Below are positions 8,659-22,600 of a stretch of DNA of 64,000 nt, piece by piece. Under the pieces are notes generated by a model that saw only the letters and a program-made list of their open reading frames with translations, did no database searches and was not told where the DNA came from. The stretch is from Vanilla planifolia (Eukaryota > Streptophyta > Magnoliopsida > Asparagales > Orchidaceae), in NCBI GenBank assembly GCA_023846275.1, contig CM043878.1, positions 10,547,501-10,611,500 on the forward strand. Reading direction: 5' to 3'. The number at the start of each line of letters is the position of its first letter. Within the stretch, counting starts at the first letter, position 1. Position numbers and translations under genes: made by a program.

Positions 8659-11600
8659 TGTATTGTTCTTCTTTAGAAGCGTGTTTAATTGTGTTTTGTT
8701 GGGTCAATCAAAGCATGGAAGACCCAATAGGTCATCCTCCACCTGAAAAACACAACCATGCCTATAACCTAATAAAAAATTCAGACAATAAAACAACCCT
8801 CATTCACTTGATCTCTTTAAAACTTTTGTTTCTATAAAACAAAAAACCAACCCATGTAAAGGCCAAGGGTCACTTTGTAATCCTTCAAGCCAGTAGACAC
8901 TTTAATTGCTACATTGTTGTGGTTTTTGCTTTATTTTGACGATTTTCTTCATAGAAAATTTCTTAATGAATTGTTTCTTCTAATCTTCTCCCTCGAACAT
9001 CGCTCGCATAGCTTGAACTTAGCAACACAAATACTTGGCTCCATCTCATTAAATCAAATTATGAAAGAAAACATCAACTTTCTAGTCTCGTCTATTGGAA
9101 TGGTAGGCAAGTTGAAAAATTCTACGACAATACACATTGGATCGATCACTGAGGGTTTTTTTGTTAGGAAAGTATACATCGCACTATAGCCTTACTCCAT
9201 AAGAGCACCTAATCCCAATACCAATTCACCCCATGACTAGTTATGGGAGAAGACAATGCATTTTGCTTTTTATTTGGCCTCTCATATTGAAAGCTCCTCC
9301 TCATCGTTGGACTTTAAGAAGTAGACCTTATTACTATGTTTTTTTATGCTCTAATTGGTCTATTTCATTAAGTTGATTTCTTGGTATCACCTAATTATTA
9401 GTCTCCAAAAAGAAAGAAAGTCTTCTATACATGTTTAGTTGTGCATGTGAACTTAGCATACAACTACATCTTTTAGCAAACATCATTAAATCAATTGTGA
9501 CAATCTCATCAATTATACACTTGATATTGCAATTCCACCAAACAATAGCACCTCTATTTAAGATCTCCTTTAACTAAGGGGTTATTGTTTAAGCACAACT
9601 GAGAGAAAAAATATCAAAAAGAAGCCAAAACAAAGAGAAATGATTAATCTAAGGTTGATTTAGTTGTTGTACATTTCAATCCCATTATAAAAAATTTTGC
9701 CCAAATGAATATAAGAGCTAACACAACAAATCGAAGACTTTGCAATCAATGGATTATGCCCAAGATGCATCGATATATAGCTGGGCATACCTAAATGACA
9801 AACTAGATGTAAGTCTTATTCTAACAAAAGGAAAGAATGTTTAGTATAGAAAAGAAAAACATCATACAAGATAAAGTGGAGAGACTTCTCAAGGCAAGGT
9901 TCACATGTCTTATTGACTTCCACCCCTTGTCTCAGATCAACTAGGTGGTAGACTTCCTTTTCAAAAAAAAAACTAGGTGGTAGACTTAGCTACAGGCTTA
10001 TGAGGCCTCAATTAATTATGCACATTCTCAAGCTATCATCAAATTAAGATGCACAAGCACGAGTGTTGAAAACCACCTTCGTCGCTAATATAAGTACATT
10101 TAATCATCCAAGAGAATTGCGAGACCTTTAGACAATACCAAAATGCACCTTAATATCTCATTTGAGAAGTTCCTTAGCTTCTACCAATGAATTAAAACAA
10201 ATCCCAAGAAGGTTAAAGCTTTAATTGACATGTCATCATAAAGAGCAAGAGATAAGATTCAAAATCTTGCAAGAATGGATGTTAACCTCAACCACTTCCT
10301 GTTTTAACCTTGAGACCATTCCACACCCTTATTTAGATCCCTATACAACAAAGCTATCATGGAGTGAATTCAAGAATGCAAGTGGACCTTCTAAATAGAA
10401 TAAAGCAATACCTCGCAACACTAGCCATCCTCAATAGCTTGCATCCAAGGTGAACCTTTAGCTTTAACTTACCAAAATCAAACCTGCCATCAATATTATC
10501 CTCCTCCACAAGGTGAGCGCATTCGCAAACCAATCTACTACAACAACAATGCCTTAAAACAAGCAAAAAAATCACTATTCTGCAAAGGAAAGCTAGAATT
10601 TGTCATAGTTATCACTTCAAGGATGTTGATATTGTACTTCCAGACTCGACAGATCAAAAAAGTGACAAAAAAAAACCCTTCTAATGAATCCTTCACTCCG
10701 CTTAGGTGTCAAATTGTCTTAAAAAATGGGTCACCAAATTCAAGAAATACAAGAACACTATCATCCCATGGGCTTCTATTTGCACACAAATACTTAAGAT
10801 ACTTGCAGATGTTTTTATGCAGGAACTAATACAACCTAAGGTCTCATTTCCTTCTTGGCCACTCTAAGTTAACGACACCTCAAGGGAGCAAAACATAAGT
10901 CTCAATGTCGTCCTAATCAATCCTGAGTAACTCATCATGAAGCAAGCTATCCAACTCATATACCAAGATTACCAACAACCAAGTAGAACTTTCTTGTAGG
11001 TCTTCTCCTGGCCAAAATGTTTGCTTATGATACATTGCTACCTTTTTTGACTTCCAACTTATTGTCACCAAGTGAAAGTGTTATATGACACTCAGACCCC
11101 ATCTTAAATAAGCAAAGAAATATGGTATAGAGTCTCTTGATGTCATTCAAAAAAATTGATAACTTTCAAATTAATAAGATGAAAAATCAGTTGAAGACTT
11201 AACATATTTTGGGATGTCACTCTACTAGTGTATTAGTTGTGCCAAGTATTAATGAATTAGAATTATGGGAAATGTCCAATTCTCCAAATCAAAGGAATTC
11301 TACCACATAATCCTTCAAAGATGGGCCTTTTACCTCTTTCAAAAAAGATGTCCAACATGTCAAACCTTAATCCTCCATATATTTCCTAATTAATAATAGC
11401 CCATACAAAATAGGTTATATTTAACACCTTCTATGTTGCCTCCTATCTCAAATCTTTGAAAGATTCCACTCTTATCTACTCCTTTGGCTAAACCATTGTT
11501 GTTGATGTTAACTAACAATGGCATTAATGGGTGAAGATTCAAAGAGATTTTGCATCCATTATGAAGTATTGCCACAAATGTGGTGCACAGAAGCTTCCCT

Positions 11601-13090
11601 CGACAACTAATTAACACAATTTGGTCCACCAATATGTCATGGTTCTTTGTCATATAAGGAATGAACTTCCATCATGCAATCCTAACGACCAAAAGTGTCG
11701 AACATACCTCCCAATCTTGATCGACTCTTCACCCAGTAGATCAAAGCAAAGGTAAATGGTTGAGCAAATCATTCTTAAGGTACGAAAATTCCTATTGTTA
11801 AATATTTTGTAGCTTCAAAGTTTTCATGACAATCATTGCATCAACTGCATTATGTTCTATTCTAAAGACCTTCAAGATGCTTGCAAATCTTTCATCACAC
11901 AAATAATGTTTGTCTCAATAGCACATTTCAAAACTTACAACCAAACATAGGTTACCAACAAGAATATCCTCCAAAACCTTAAGCCACATATACAGACTCC
12001 AAACCAAAGATGGTGAAAAGTCCTGCAAACATGGAGCAAGAATGACCTAGAGCCATATTACAATGATATACTTCAAATCATGCGAATTCAATTTAATACA
12101 ACTCATTTTCAATTATCTTTTCTTTCTATCTAAATTATCAATATGATATCTTTAATTTTGTATACAAAACACCTCGAGTTTGCCAAACTCTACCTTAACT
12201 CATTTATTTATTCAAGCTTCTCACCACACATTCTCTCTCAATATGTCTTAAAAAAAATGCCCCATATCTAAAAATCATGACCTAATATTCAAGAGTAACC
12301 AACAAGATTTTTTTTCCTCTAACTCATCTAAGAACCATGACCTTGATTTTTTTAAATAATTTTATTATCTAATAATTTGTTATTTTTAAACATTTGTAGT
12401 CTTTTTTTCTTTAAATGAACTAATTTTCTATGCTACACTTCTTTGTGTTGTAACTCATATATGATCCATCATCATCCAATAAGCTCTTAATCTTTACATC
12501 TTTGCAACAATCTTTTTTATAATGTTATTGTGTTGGTTTTTAAAAAGGGTGAATATAAAACTTATAGATAGAAAGAGTACAAATAAATACCACAAAATGT
12601 CTCAAAAAAAACCTTTTTTGATAATAAAAATATGATATACATTATGCCAGTACCATATAATCAAATAGAGATATGCCACAAAAGTATCTAAAAGGCATAG
12701 ATTAGTTTAATGAATTTTATACTTATAACATAAACAAAACCTAAATGTATCGTCCTCTAAATAGACAGCACAAATCTGTATGTAAGCTATAGTTTGTACA
12801 ACAATGAAAAAATTAGCAACATTGCACAAGAAGTAAACATACTGAGATTTTTACGAAACTCCAGCTAAGACAAAAAACCAAACTTGCTAAAAACTTTAAC
12901 ATGGAAATAACATAAAATGGCTTAAAACTAGTTCCTGTTTCTTACCACCCTACCTTAAAGATCTAACAATGAGCTCGTTCATGAAGAATGCTAAACAGTT
13001 ATGCAAACCTCTAAACTTTGAACGGCAAGCCCTTCCTCAGGTTATTAAACAGAAAAAACTTAGAACTTCTATAACCGAAGGAAGAACTCC
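8659..13090. other. AT-rich intergenic region, no recognisable gene
   Basis: About 4.4 kb with only short, stop-rich frames. A few stretches (for example the minus strand at 11390-11653) look like eroded coding DNA, but no family motif could be named. The only sharp structure is the micro-insertion with direct repeats at 9939-9987. No tRNA or known RNA gene was seen. Confidence 0.5.
9939..9987 (+). mobile_element. Ultra-short LINE-tail-like insertion with 17-bp direct repeats
   Basis: The 17-bp string AACTAGGTGGTAGACTT occurs at 9939-9955 and exactly again at 9971-9987. Between them is the 15-nt CCTTTTCAAAAAAAA (9956-9970), a pyrimidine-rich end followed by an A-run. A target-site duplication flanking a poly-A tail is the mark of target-primed reverse transcription. 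The insert resembles the last bases of the full LINE here (CCTTCTC plus A-run). Confidence 0.65.
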
Positions 13091-15430
13091 TCACTTCTGA
13101 TACATCCATGTTGCGATATCACTTCTAAAAACACCACCAAGCCTGTCTCTTCTACAGCACAAGGATGGGGTGATATGCCAAACTGCAACAGTGGATAAGT
13201 AGTGGTGCCTTACACTCATATCTGCATTTTTTCTGGGCTTAATCATCATGACCGTAGGAAAGGATGTAGCAGGCCGGTAGAATGAGGAGAATAGTTGTCG
13301 ACCATCGGCACCTTCATTGGAGATTTTAGCATTGGGTCCATGCGCTCTAATGGAACTTTCTGAGGCAGATGAATGCCTACATGCATTAGAGCCGGTTTTA
13401 TGAGGCAGTTTTCCAGGGAGGCTGCGAATCTGGGCAGAAGGCTTCATGTGGTCAAGAAAACGAAGGATCCAGTTTCCCAGGTTTCTCCCAGCTTCTAGAT
13501 CCCTTTGTTGTATGCTCTTGTGAACCTTTACTGCCACCTCAAAAATGGCCCTTGTTCGTCTGAAAAAATACAAGTAAAATCCACATAAGAGTACAAGTTA
13601 TATTTCTGAGATTGTTCATAGTATGTATTTTTTATGACCTTTTTCTTCAGGAATTTGTTGGGAATTTTAACAGTCCTAGACTAGTTCAGGGTGATGGCAA
13701 ATAAATTTTATCTAACAAAGATCAGCAATTAAATTAAAAATGAAAAGACATACTAAACACTAACACAAGTCCAGCCTCAACATGTTTGGTTGTGAAGATT
13801 TGAAGAAATTCTTAAGCTGAATCTGAAGCCTATAAAGGACACATTAAAAATCAATCTGATCATGTCCCTTGGGAGCTAGTTAGTTTTGTAATTAGAACAG
13901 CTACTTAATTTGATCTGACCAAATATACTTTCATGAGATTTTTATAGGATTGAATGCCAGGATTATTCAGATATTGCTTCTTAGTAGGTGTGGTTATTAA
14001 GATGACAACACATTTAAGTCTATGATAAATTACAGTGCTGCTATTTGTTTCAGAAACTGATGAATCTTCTATTGAAACTATGCATACATTGTATGGGAAA
14101 ACTGTAATGCTAGGCATTAAATTTCTGCATGTTAACTGAGTTGTTGTTTGGTTGATTATGCCTATAGATGAACCTCCGCCGTAATTCAGAATTAATAACT
14201 GGCAAACCAAAGAAAATCTGCATTCTTCAAAAAGACGAAGTTGTGAGGAGATGTTTTTGACATGGCCACATCATATGACCATCAACAATAGGCACAACCA
14301 TTAAACAGCATGCTTTCCTTCTTTATGTTCTGCAGAAATCCAAAACTCTTACAAAATACATGAAAACAGGAGCAACACACTCCAAACTATAAAAATAACT
14401 CACTGACAAAAAAATTCAAAACAAAACCACAATTAAACATAGGGCTAGAAAAACAACAGTGAAACTTTAGCTTCCACACCACTTAAAACTTCTACACGTT
14501 CTTCCTCTAACTAGGTCTAGAGATTTACATGGTTTTGCTTGAGGCTTTCAGAGTTAGGGATAGTTGAACTTTTTCATCTTTTCATTCTGCTCATTCCTAT
14601 TAAAACTTAGATCAGCCATTTTCATGTTGTAGACATAGAAATTGTGTTTAACTCTCCAGTTTTAACTAATGTTACATATGATTCCTTATCGATTTCTTGT
14701 TCTTATTTGCTAGTTCAATCAAATAGCATCTCGTATTGCATCAAAAGTAGTTATCCATGCAAACAAGTGCATGTATATCCATGCACTCATGAACGAATCA
14801 GTTAAAATGACCATGTACATCTTTGAACCTTTTATATTTTGACAACAACATTGAAATTTAAAAACATAAAGGTTAGAGCTCAAATCATAATCAATGAGAC
14901 AAGCATGTACTACATCACGACTGGAAATAAACCCTCACCAACCAAACCCAGCTCAGCAAGTGAACTTCAATCCAATCTAAACTATACCTCTGAATAGATC
15001 GTTAAATTTTCAACGAGGAAGTATGTTCTACTAGCTTGTGGAGTGGGTTATTAGTATTTTCACAAACGCACCGCAGTTGTTCGAAACATTTTAAGCGGAA
15101 AGATAATTAATTTCTTCATAAAATGCCCAGAATACTGAAAGATGAGTCAATCAAATGAAGAAAACGAATGCGCTTCAACAATCTAGCTGATACATACAAG
15201 AAATTTTATTCTTCAAACTTCTGACCCTAAAAAAATCGAAATCCAGTAAGATTGCACCTCAAAAGCCTTTCCAAAAAGAATAGGGAAAGGAAAGGAGACC
15301 TGTACAGGAATTGCCGGATCTTTGGGTGGTTTTCTCCAACAAGTCTCCGCTGAAGTCGCAGAGCGATCTTGTATGTCCGCTTCAATCCCAAGAAATAAGC
15401 TGTCGCCGCTGTTATCTCCCAAAGCACCAT
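13091..15430 (-). CDS. Two-exon gene for a 199-aa basic plant protein, function unknown
   Basis: Exon 1 is 15430 down to 15300, starting at ATG 15428-15430. Exon 2 is 13559 down to 13091, ending in TGA 13091-13093. The donor is CAG|GTCTCC after 15300; the acceptor TTTTTTCAG lies just before 13559. The junction completes an AGA codon (FLYR|RTRAIFEV), and the spliced length is 600 nt, exactly 200 codons. The N-terminal half is helical and basic (MVLWEITAATAYFLGLKRTY, LQRRLVGENHPKIRQFL, VHKSIQQRDLEAGRNLGNW, RFLDHMKPSAQIR). The C-terminal half is looser and serine-rich, with a conserved-looking KPRKNADMSVRHHYLS. An uncleaved hydrophobic N-terminus could target an organelle or membrane, but this is weak. 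I do not recognise a named family. The 1740-bp intron is AT-rich. The splice fit and the helical N-terminal half across the junction make the gene call firm. Confidence 0.8.
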
Positions 15431-16179
15431 GTTCAAGTAAGAGAGGAAACAGTGAACCCTTTCTCAAGCTAACAGATCACGGTGTCGGTTTTGTATCGTC
15501 GACGCCGCCTTGCGATCCCGTTTACCTCGCTCTTTGCTTTCTTTTCAAACTCCTCTTTCACCGGAAGATTAAATGAGTCGGTTTTCCGTAAAATAAAAAT
15601 AATAAAAGCCAACCCTTTTTGTAAAGTTAAGGGCACATTTCGATTTTGTCACAATAATAATCAATTCCAAATAGATACACTTGGATCAAACATGTATCAA
15701 GAGAAAATTGTTTGAACAAAAAAAAAATTATAATAGATGATGCATAAGATTGACCAAGAAAAAATTGGCAAAAAAAAAAAAAAATTAAAAATCAACATAT
15801 CAAAACCAATAGAAATGGATTGATTGAAGTGATGAGTTGAACTTACTGTACCATTCAAATGTGTCATAAGAAGGCTTTTAAATGAGTGAAACACCACCCC
15901 TTTTGGGTGTGAAAGAAGCACTCCAAAGGCAAGCAAAAGGTTTGAAAAATGATAATAGAGAAGCAAATGAAATGAGAAATAGGGTCATAATAGTTCAAAT
16001 CAAAAAGAGGTATAAGCTTAAAGTCAAGTTGTGAAGCCAACAAATAAGAGAATTTATTCTAAAATCTCAAGAGATGGAGAAGGGTTGAGAGGTCATCTCT
16101 TGTAGATTGAGGAAAGACCCCTCAGAGTGATCATGAATACACTTAAGAGTGAGTCAATTATGAGAAGTAAAGAGATTGA
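15431..16179 (-). promoter_or_regulatory. 5' leader and promoter region of the 199-aa gene, then AT-rich spacer
   Basis: Directly upstream (15431-15570) is a mixed-composition leader with no upstream in-frame ATG that I could support. Beyond 15590 it is AT-rich with A-runs near 15718 and 15770, and it passes into the repeat array. No TATA box was assigned with confidence. Confidence 0.3.
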
Positions 16180-18700
16180 TAGGTTTGGTATCAAATATAA
16201 AACCCAAAATCTATCATTTATAGTCAATGTGAAACTATTTAATCTTATGTATTTTCTTTATCCCCTTGGGTCTACCCACCTATCCCAAGTAAGTTTTGTC
16301 CCAAAAGATATTATAACATCTTGAAATTATATTATCTCATATAAAGCTTAGAATATTTTATTTGTAATAAATATGAAACTATTTATCCCTATATCTCTCA
16401 CTTAAAGACTATTAAGAGTCACTCCTTATCTTATTATTCCTCATCCAAAAACATCATTCTATAATTGATCCTTATATTCTTTAATCTTGGATATTACAAG
16501 TTCATTAGCTTTCATATGGTGTAGTAACCTGGTCTTATTATGTCAAAGAATTGATCCCATAATTCACCACATCTTGACTCAAGAAAGTGTTTTTTTTAAA
16601 AATGATTTTCACATTTTAAGATCATGATATCACATATAAAACTCATAATCTTTCTTATTTAATTGATGTGAGATCATTCATCCTTATGCTCCCCATATAA
16701 AAGCATATTAAGTGTCACTCTTTGTTTAATAATTACTCTCAATGGAACATCACTCTATTATCACTCCTTATTCTCTTCAATCTTGAGTGTTATAGCCCTA
16801 TATGCTTCTACTTAGTTTATCCTCAAATCATATCAAACTAAAAAAGATATAACTTTCATTCCATGTGATGATCTAGTCTTAATGTGTCAAGATATTCTCT
16901 CATTGGGTTACCTTAATTAGACCCAAATAGGTTTTTATCTCTAAAAGGTGTAAAAATAATTTAAGATATTATATCACATATAAAGCTTAAAATTTTTTAT
17001 TCATAACTGATGTAAGACTATTCATCTATGCACCTCATAACCTAGAATCTAATAAGAAGCCACTTGTTTGATGATTCACTTACATAGGATGTCACTTAAT
17101 GATTACTCTCTACTCTTTTTAATCTCATGTGTTATAAGCCCATTAACATTTGCTTGATTTATCATTGAATTATATTAGACTAGAGGAGTTATAACTTTGG
17201 TATCATATTTATGATTATTTGGTCTCATTATATTCTCCTTACCCAAGTAATTTTTGTCCTCAAAATTGCTAATACATCTTAAGATTATAATAACCAAAAT
17301 CTTCTCTATATAATTAATATGAGACTATTTCTTCTTATACTCCTTCACTAAAAGCTTATAATGAGCCACTTATTGTCTGATAATTCATCTCCTTAAGACA
17401 TCATCTAATAATTACCCCCAAAGTTAAAGATCTATTAGCTTTTTTATAGTTTGATGACATAGTCTCATAACATTAAGGATTATCCCATTTAGTCAAATCC
17501 AAATATGTTTTATCCCTAAAAGTGTATTAATATCTTAAGATCATTATATCACATATAAAACATAAAATCTTTTCTTTATAATTGATGTGAGACTATTTAT
17601 CTCTATACTCATTTAATTAAAATCATATTTAGAGTTGTTCTTTATTTAATAAATCTTCTTCATGGGATATCATATAATAGTCACTTCCTACTCTTTAATC
17701 TTGAGTGTTAGCAGCTCATCAGTTTTCACTTGGTTCATCTTTAATCCATCTCAAGTTAGAGAAGGTATAGCTTTAATTCTATATTTGTGATTTCTTAGTC
17801 TCATTATATTAATGTATTATTTGATTAAGTTAATTCATCTTACCAAGAGGGTTTTGTGCATGAAAGATATCTCAATGTCTTAAGACTATGATAGCATATA
17901 TAAAATTAAGAATCTTTCCTCTATTATTGATGTGAAACTATTTATCCTTATATATCTTTGTCTAAAAGCTTTTAAAGATCCACTTCTTATTAGATGAATT
18001 CTCTCTATAAGTCATCACCTGATGATCACTCATTATCTCATTCAATTCTTAGTATTATAAACTCACCAACTTTTATATAATGTGATGACTTAGTTATATT
18101 ATGTTTAAGTATTATTCTCTTGGGCCATCCCATTCTTACCCAAGTGGATTCTATCCCTAGAAGATTTCTCAACAACCAAAGTTTATGATATCATCTATAA
18201 AGTATACAATCTACTTTTTATAGCCAATATGAGATTATTTGTCCATGTAACCATTGATTTAGAAGTTGATTTAGAGCCACTCCTTACCCAAATATTTCTT
18301 TTGATAAAACATAACTTGGTAATCACTCATTTTTTACTTAAATCTTGAGTGTTATAAATCAACTTTCTTTTTATTTACTTTTAAATCAGGTAAAAACAAG
18401 AGGAGGTATAGCTTTGATACCATAATTGTGATGTCTTAGTCTCACTATGTTACTTGATCTTGACCTAAGTAGGCTTTTTCTTAAAAGTTTTCTTAACATC
18501 TTAAGATCATAATATCATGTATAAAGTTTAAATCTTTTCTCTATAGTTAATGTAAGACTATTTATTCTTATACCATTTCACTTAGAAGATTATTAAGATT
18601 TTCTCCTTTTTATGATTTCTCTCCCTCAAACACCACTCAAAAATCTCATCTTACCCTATTCAATTTTAGGTGTTATAGGTCCATGAGCTTCTGTAAAGTG
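16180..18700 (-). repeat. Degenerate ~330-bp tandem repeat array, orientation R (about 8 units)
   Basis: Each unit carries the order: TTAAGATCATGATATCACAT-like core, a 'gtgagactattcatcc' block, a 'gatcactc...ctt' block, 'gtgttataagc', and 'ggtatagctttgatacca'. The core recurs near 16315, 16611, 16960, 17275, 17530, 17877, 18175 and 18500, a spacing of roughly 255-350 bp. Units are diverged by substitutions and small indels, and none is open for coding. The same unit appears reverse-complemented from 19650 onward. Confidence 0.75.
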
Positions 18701-19649
18701 TAGCAAATAATAAGTTGTTACTAATTATTTTCATAAGGATAATTTTGAAAGAATATTTTGTAATATTATAGAAATAAAAATTAGAAAAAAAGGGATAAAT
18801 GTGATTAGAATAATTATTCATAATGAGATTTGACAAGTAAAAAAAAGAAAAGGGTATAGGAGTTAAAACAAGAGTTAATTAAAAGAGGTTATATATAATT
18901 TTAAAAAGTGAATAGATGATAGTTATTCAAAGTGACTTAATTTGATATTTGAAATAACATGTTATAGAAGTGAGGCTACAATCTAAAATAACATATTTTG
19001 GATGTGGTGCTAAGGGTGTCATCATTAAGTTTATTTTTATTCATAATGATCTATTTTAAGAAATATATCTAATTTGATTTAAAAATATGAAAACCTTAAA
19101 ACCAATTAAAAATAAATAAATAAATTGAGAAAAGATAATATAAAAGAGTCAAAAGAAATTTGAATATTTTATTGAAAATGGAAAACAAGGTTTTCAAAAA
19201 AATTAAAAGATAAATTGGTATTTTATGTTTTTGACATATCGCATGTTATTCACATGTATATTATGTGATATTAATCCAATATACAACATAACCCAAAGAT
19301 GTTTAATTTTATTTATGATATACTATTTTTGCCACTATGCAATTAAAGGTTTGCTTAGCCTATCTCCACGACCTAATATTTTTTATTAAGATGAGACACA
19401 ACACAAGACTTTAAAAAACAATAAGAGAGTTGATAAATGATATCTTTACTCAGTCATTTATTCCTTTTATCATCTTATCATAAAGCTTTTATAACAATAC
19501 TTTTTATTTTTTCTTATTATGAATATTTATTAGAGCTTTATTTTCCTACATTGTATGAATGTGATGTTTTAGAAGAAATGTGAACATTTTATATATGACA
19601 ACATGGACTTATAATATAAAAATAAATATTAAGAGAAAACAAAAGAAAG
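18701..19649. other. AT-rich spacer between inverted repeat arrays
   Basis: About 950 bp that I could not align to the repeat unit and that has no coding signal. It forms the hinge between the opposite-facing arrays. Confidence 0.5.
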
Positions 19650-22600
19650 CTTCTAAAATTTATGCTTTATATGGCGATCTGAAGATGTTGAAGTATTTCA
19701 AGAGAGGAAAACCAGCTTGGGTTAGGATGAGATCATCCAAAGGGATAATCTCTTGACATAATGAGACTAGGTTGACACAAAATTGGTGTAAGAGCTTTAC
19801 CTTCTCTAGTTTGATGTGGTTAGTGAATGATTCAACCAAAAATTAATGTATCTATAATATTAGGGATTAAAGAGAGATGATTGATAAGATATGTCTTAGG
19901 AAAAGAAAATATTAGACAAATAATAAGTCATGGTAGGCTTCTACATGAAGGAATAAAGGGGTCTCATATCATCTATGAAGGAAATATTATAAGATTGATT
20001 TATGTTATCATGATTTTAAAATATCAAAGTAAATTTTAAGAGAAAGCCTACTTAGGTCAAGATAAGATAACTTAATAAGATAATATCATAATATATTAAG
20101 ATCAGGATATTATATTATATAATATCCAAGATATATCTCCTCTAATACAATATGGTTGAGGATAAATCAAGCAAAACCTAGTGAACCTAAAATACCTTAG
20201 ATTGAAGAGGGAGTGGAGTGATGATTAAGTTGTGCCTCAAGGAGTGTAATCATCAATAAGGAGTAGCTTCTGATAAGAATTCAAGTGGATGCATACAAGG
20301 TTGAATAGTCCCACATTGACTAAGGAAGAAAAATGTTAAGTTTATAAGTGATTCCATGGTCTTAAGATGTTGAGATATTTTTTAAGACTAACTTGGGTTA
20401 GGATAAGGCAAACCAAATGACATAATACCTTGATATAATGCTACCAAGTTATTACAACTTAAAGAAATAGATGTGCCTATAACACCTAAGATTGAAATGG
20501 ATAAGGAGTGATCACTAGGTGATGTCTTAAGGAGAGCAATAATTAGATAAGAGTAGCTCTTAACAAGCTTTTAGGTAAAGTGTAGGATGATTAGTTATAC
20601 ATTAACTATAAAAAAAACCTTTAAGCTTTATATGTGATAGCATCACCTTAAGATGCCAAGATATCTTTTAAATGTATAACCCACTTGGTTATGTATGGGG
20701 TGACTCAAAAAAATAATACCTTAACATAGTGAGACCATATTGTCGCATGTTTGGTATCAGATTTATACCTTTGCTTACATGTGGTTTAAAGATGAACTGA
20801 GTAGAATATGATAAGTATATAACACTAAAGATTGAATAAGATAAAGAGTGATCATTGAGTGACATCTTATGGAGAAGAATCACTAAACAAAGAGAAGTTC
20901 TTATCATGCTTTTAGAAACTAGGGTGTGGAGATGATTAATCTTGCCTGATTATGTAGGGAAGATTCTATCTTTATATGATACCATGATCTTAAGTTGTAT
21001 AAGAAAAATTTAAGAAAAAATCTACTTGGGTTAAGATAGGGTGCCCTAAGTGGATATACCTTAATGTAATAAGATCATATCCTTAATAATATGGTATTAG
21101 AACTATACATTTTTTAGTTTAATGTGTTTTAGGGATGAACTAAAAAGAAAGTAATGGGTTGGTAACACATGAGATTTAAAATATAAGTGATATTTGGGTG
21201 ATGTCTTAAAAAGAGAAACTATTAAATATAGAGAGATTCATAGTAGGCTTCAAGGTTGATTATTATAGTGTTAAATATTCTTATATTAGCTATAAAAATA
21301 ATTTTAGATTTTATATATGATATTATGATCTTAAAGTATTGAGAAATATTTTGTGGTCAAAACCTTATTGGGTCAAGATTAGACAACTAAGAAAAAATTA
21401 CTCTACATAGTGGCACTAGGTTATCATACCATACATAAGCTATTGAGCTAATTACTCAAGATAAAAGAGGATATAGAATGATCATCAGATGATGACATAA
21501 AGAGTTGATTAATTAGATAAAGATTAACTCTTAATTGGCTTTGAGGTGTAAGGGTGTACAAATAGATAATCTTATAAGGCTATAAAAGAAATATTCTAGA
21601 TTTTATGTATGCTCCATGGTAGCACTTAAAGGGAAAACCCACTTTACTCAAGATGGTGTGTTAAGTGGATAATACATCAACATAATAAAATCATGTTTTC
21701 ATAAATATGATTTAAAGTTGTTCATCATCTACTTTGATGTGGTTTAAGAACGAATTAAACAAAAGTTGACGTGTTTATAAAATTTAAGATTGAAGAGAAA
21801 GAGATGATCACTAAGTGATGTCCTAATGAAATAAATCATCATATAAGGAGTGACACCTTATAGGATTCTAGATTGAGTATAAGGATGAATAGTCTCTCTT
21901 CAACTATGGAGGAAAAAATCTCGATTTTATACATGACACCAAGGTCTTAAGATGTTTAGGCTCCTTTCAGGGGCAAACCCCACTTAGGTTAAGATATAGT
22001 GACTCAAAAGGATAATGTATTAACATTTTAAAGACCAAATAATAATATTATATAGAAGGATGAATAGTTTCACATTAGATACATCAACTATGGTCTTAAG
22101 CTTGATATATAATACTATGGTCTTAAGATGTCAAGTACTCTTTAAGGGCAAAAATCTATTGGGTCATAATAGGATAACTAAAGAAGATAATCTCTCAATA
22201 TAATCAAATCATCATAACTATAGTATCAAAGTTGTACCTTCTCTAGTCTTATGTGGCTTGAAGATGAACCAATTAGAAGATATTATACTTGACAAGCTTT
22301 TATAAGGGAGGAATGAGAATGAATAATCTTACATTAATTATGAAGAGAAGATTCTAGGATTCATATATAAAATCATAATCTTAGAGAGAGAAATTATAAA
22401 AAAAAATAAATGACTCCTAATAAGCTTCTAAATTGAAGATTATAGGGATGGATAATTTTATATTAGTTATAGAGAGAATATTCTGGGCTTTATATGTGAT
22501 ATCATAATCTTAAGATATAAGATATCTTTTAAAGATAAAATCTATTTTGATTTAAGTAAATAATCTAAGAACATATTATCTTAACATAATAATATAGTTC

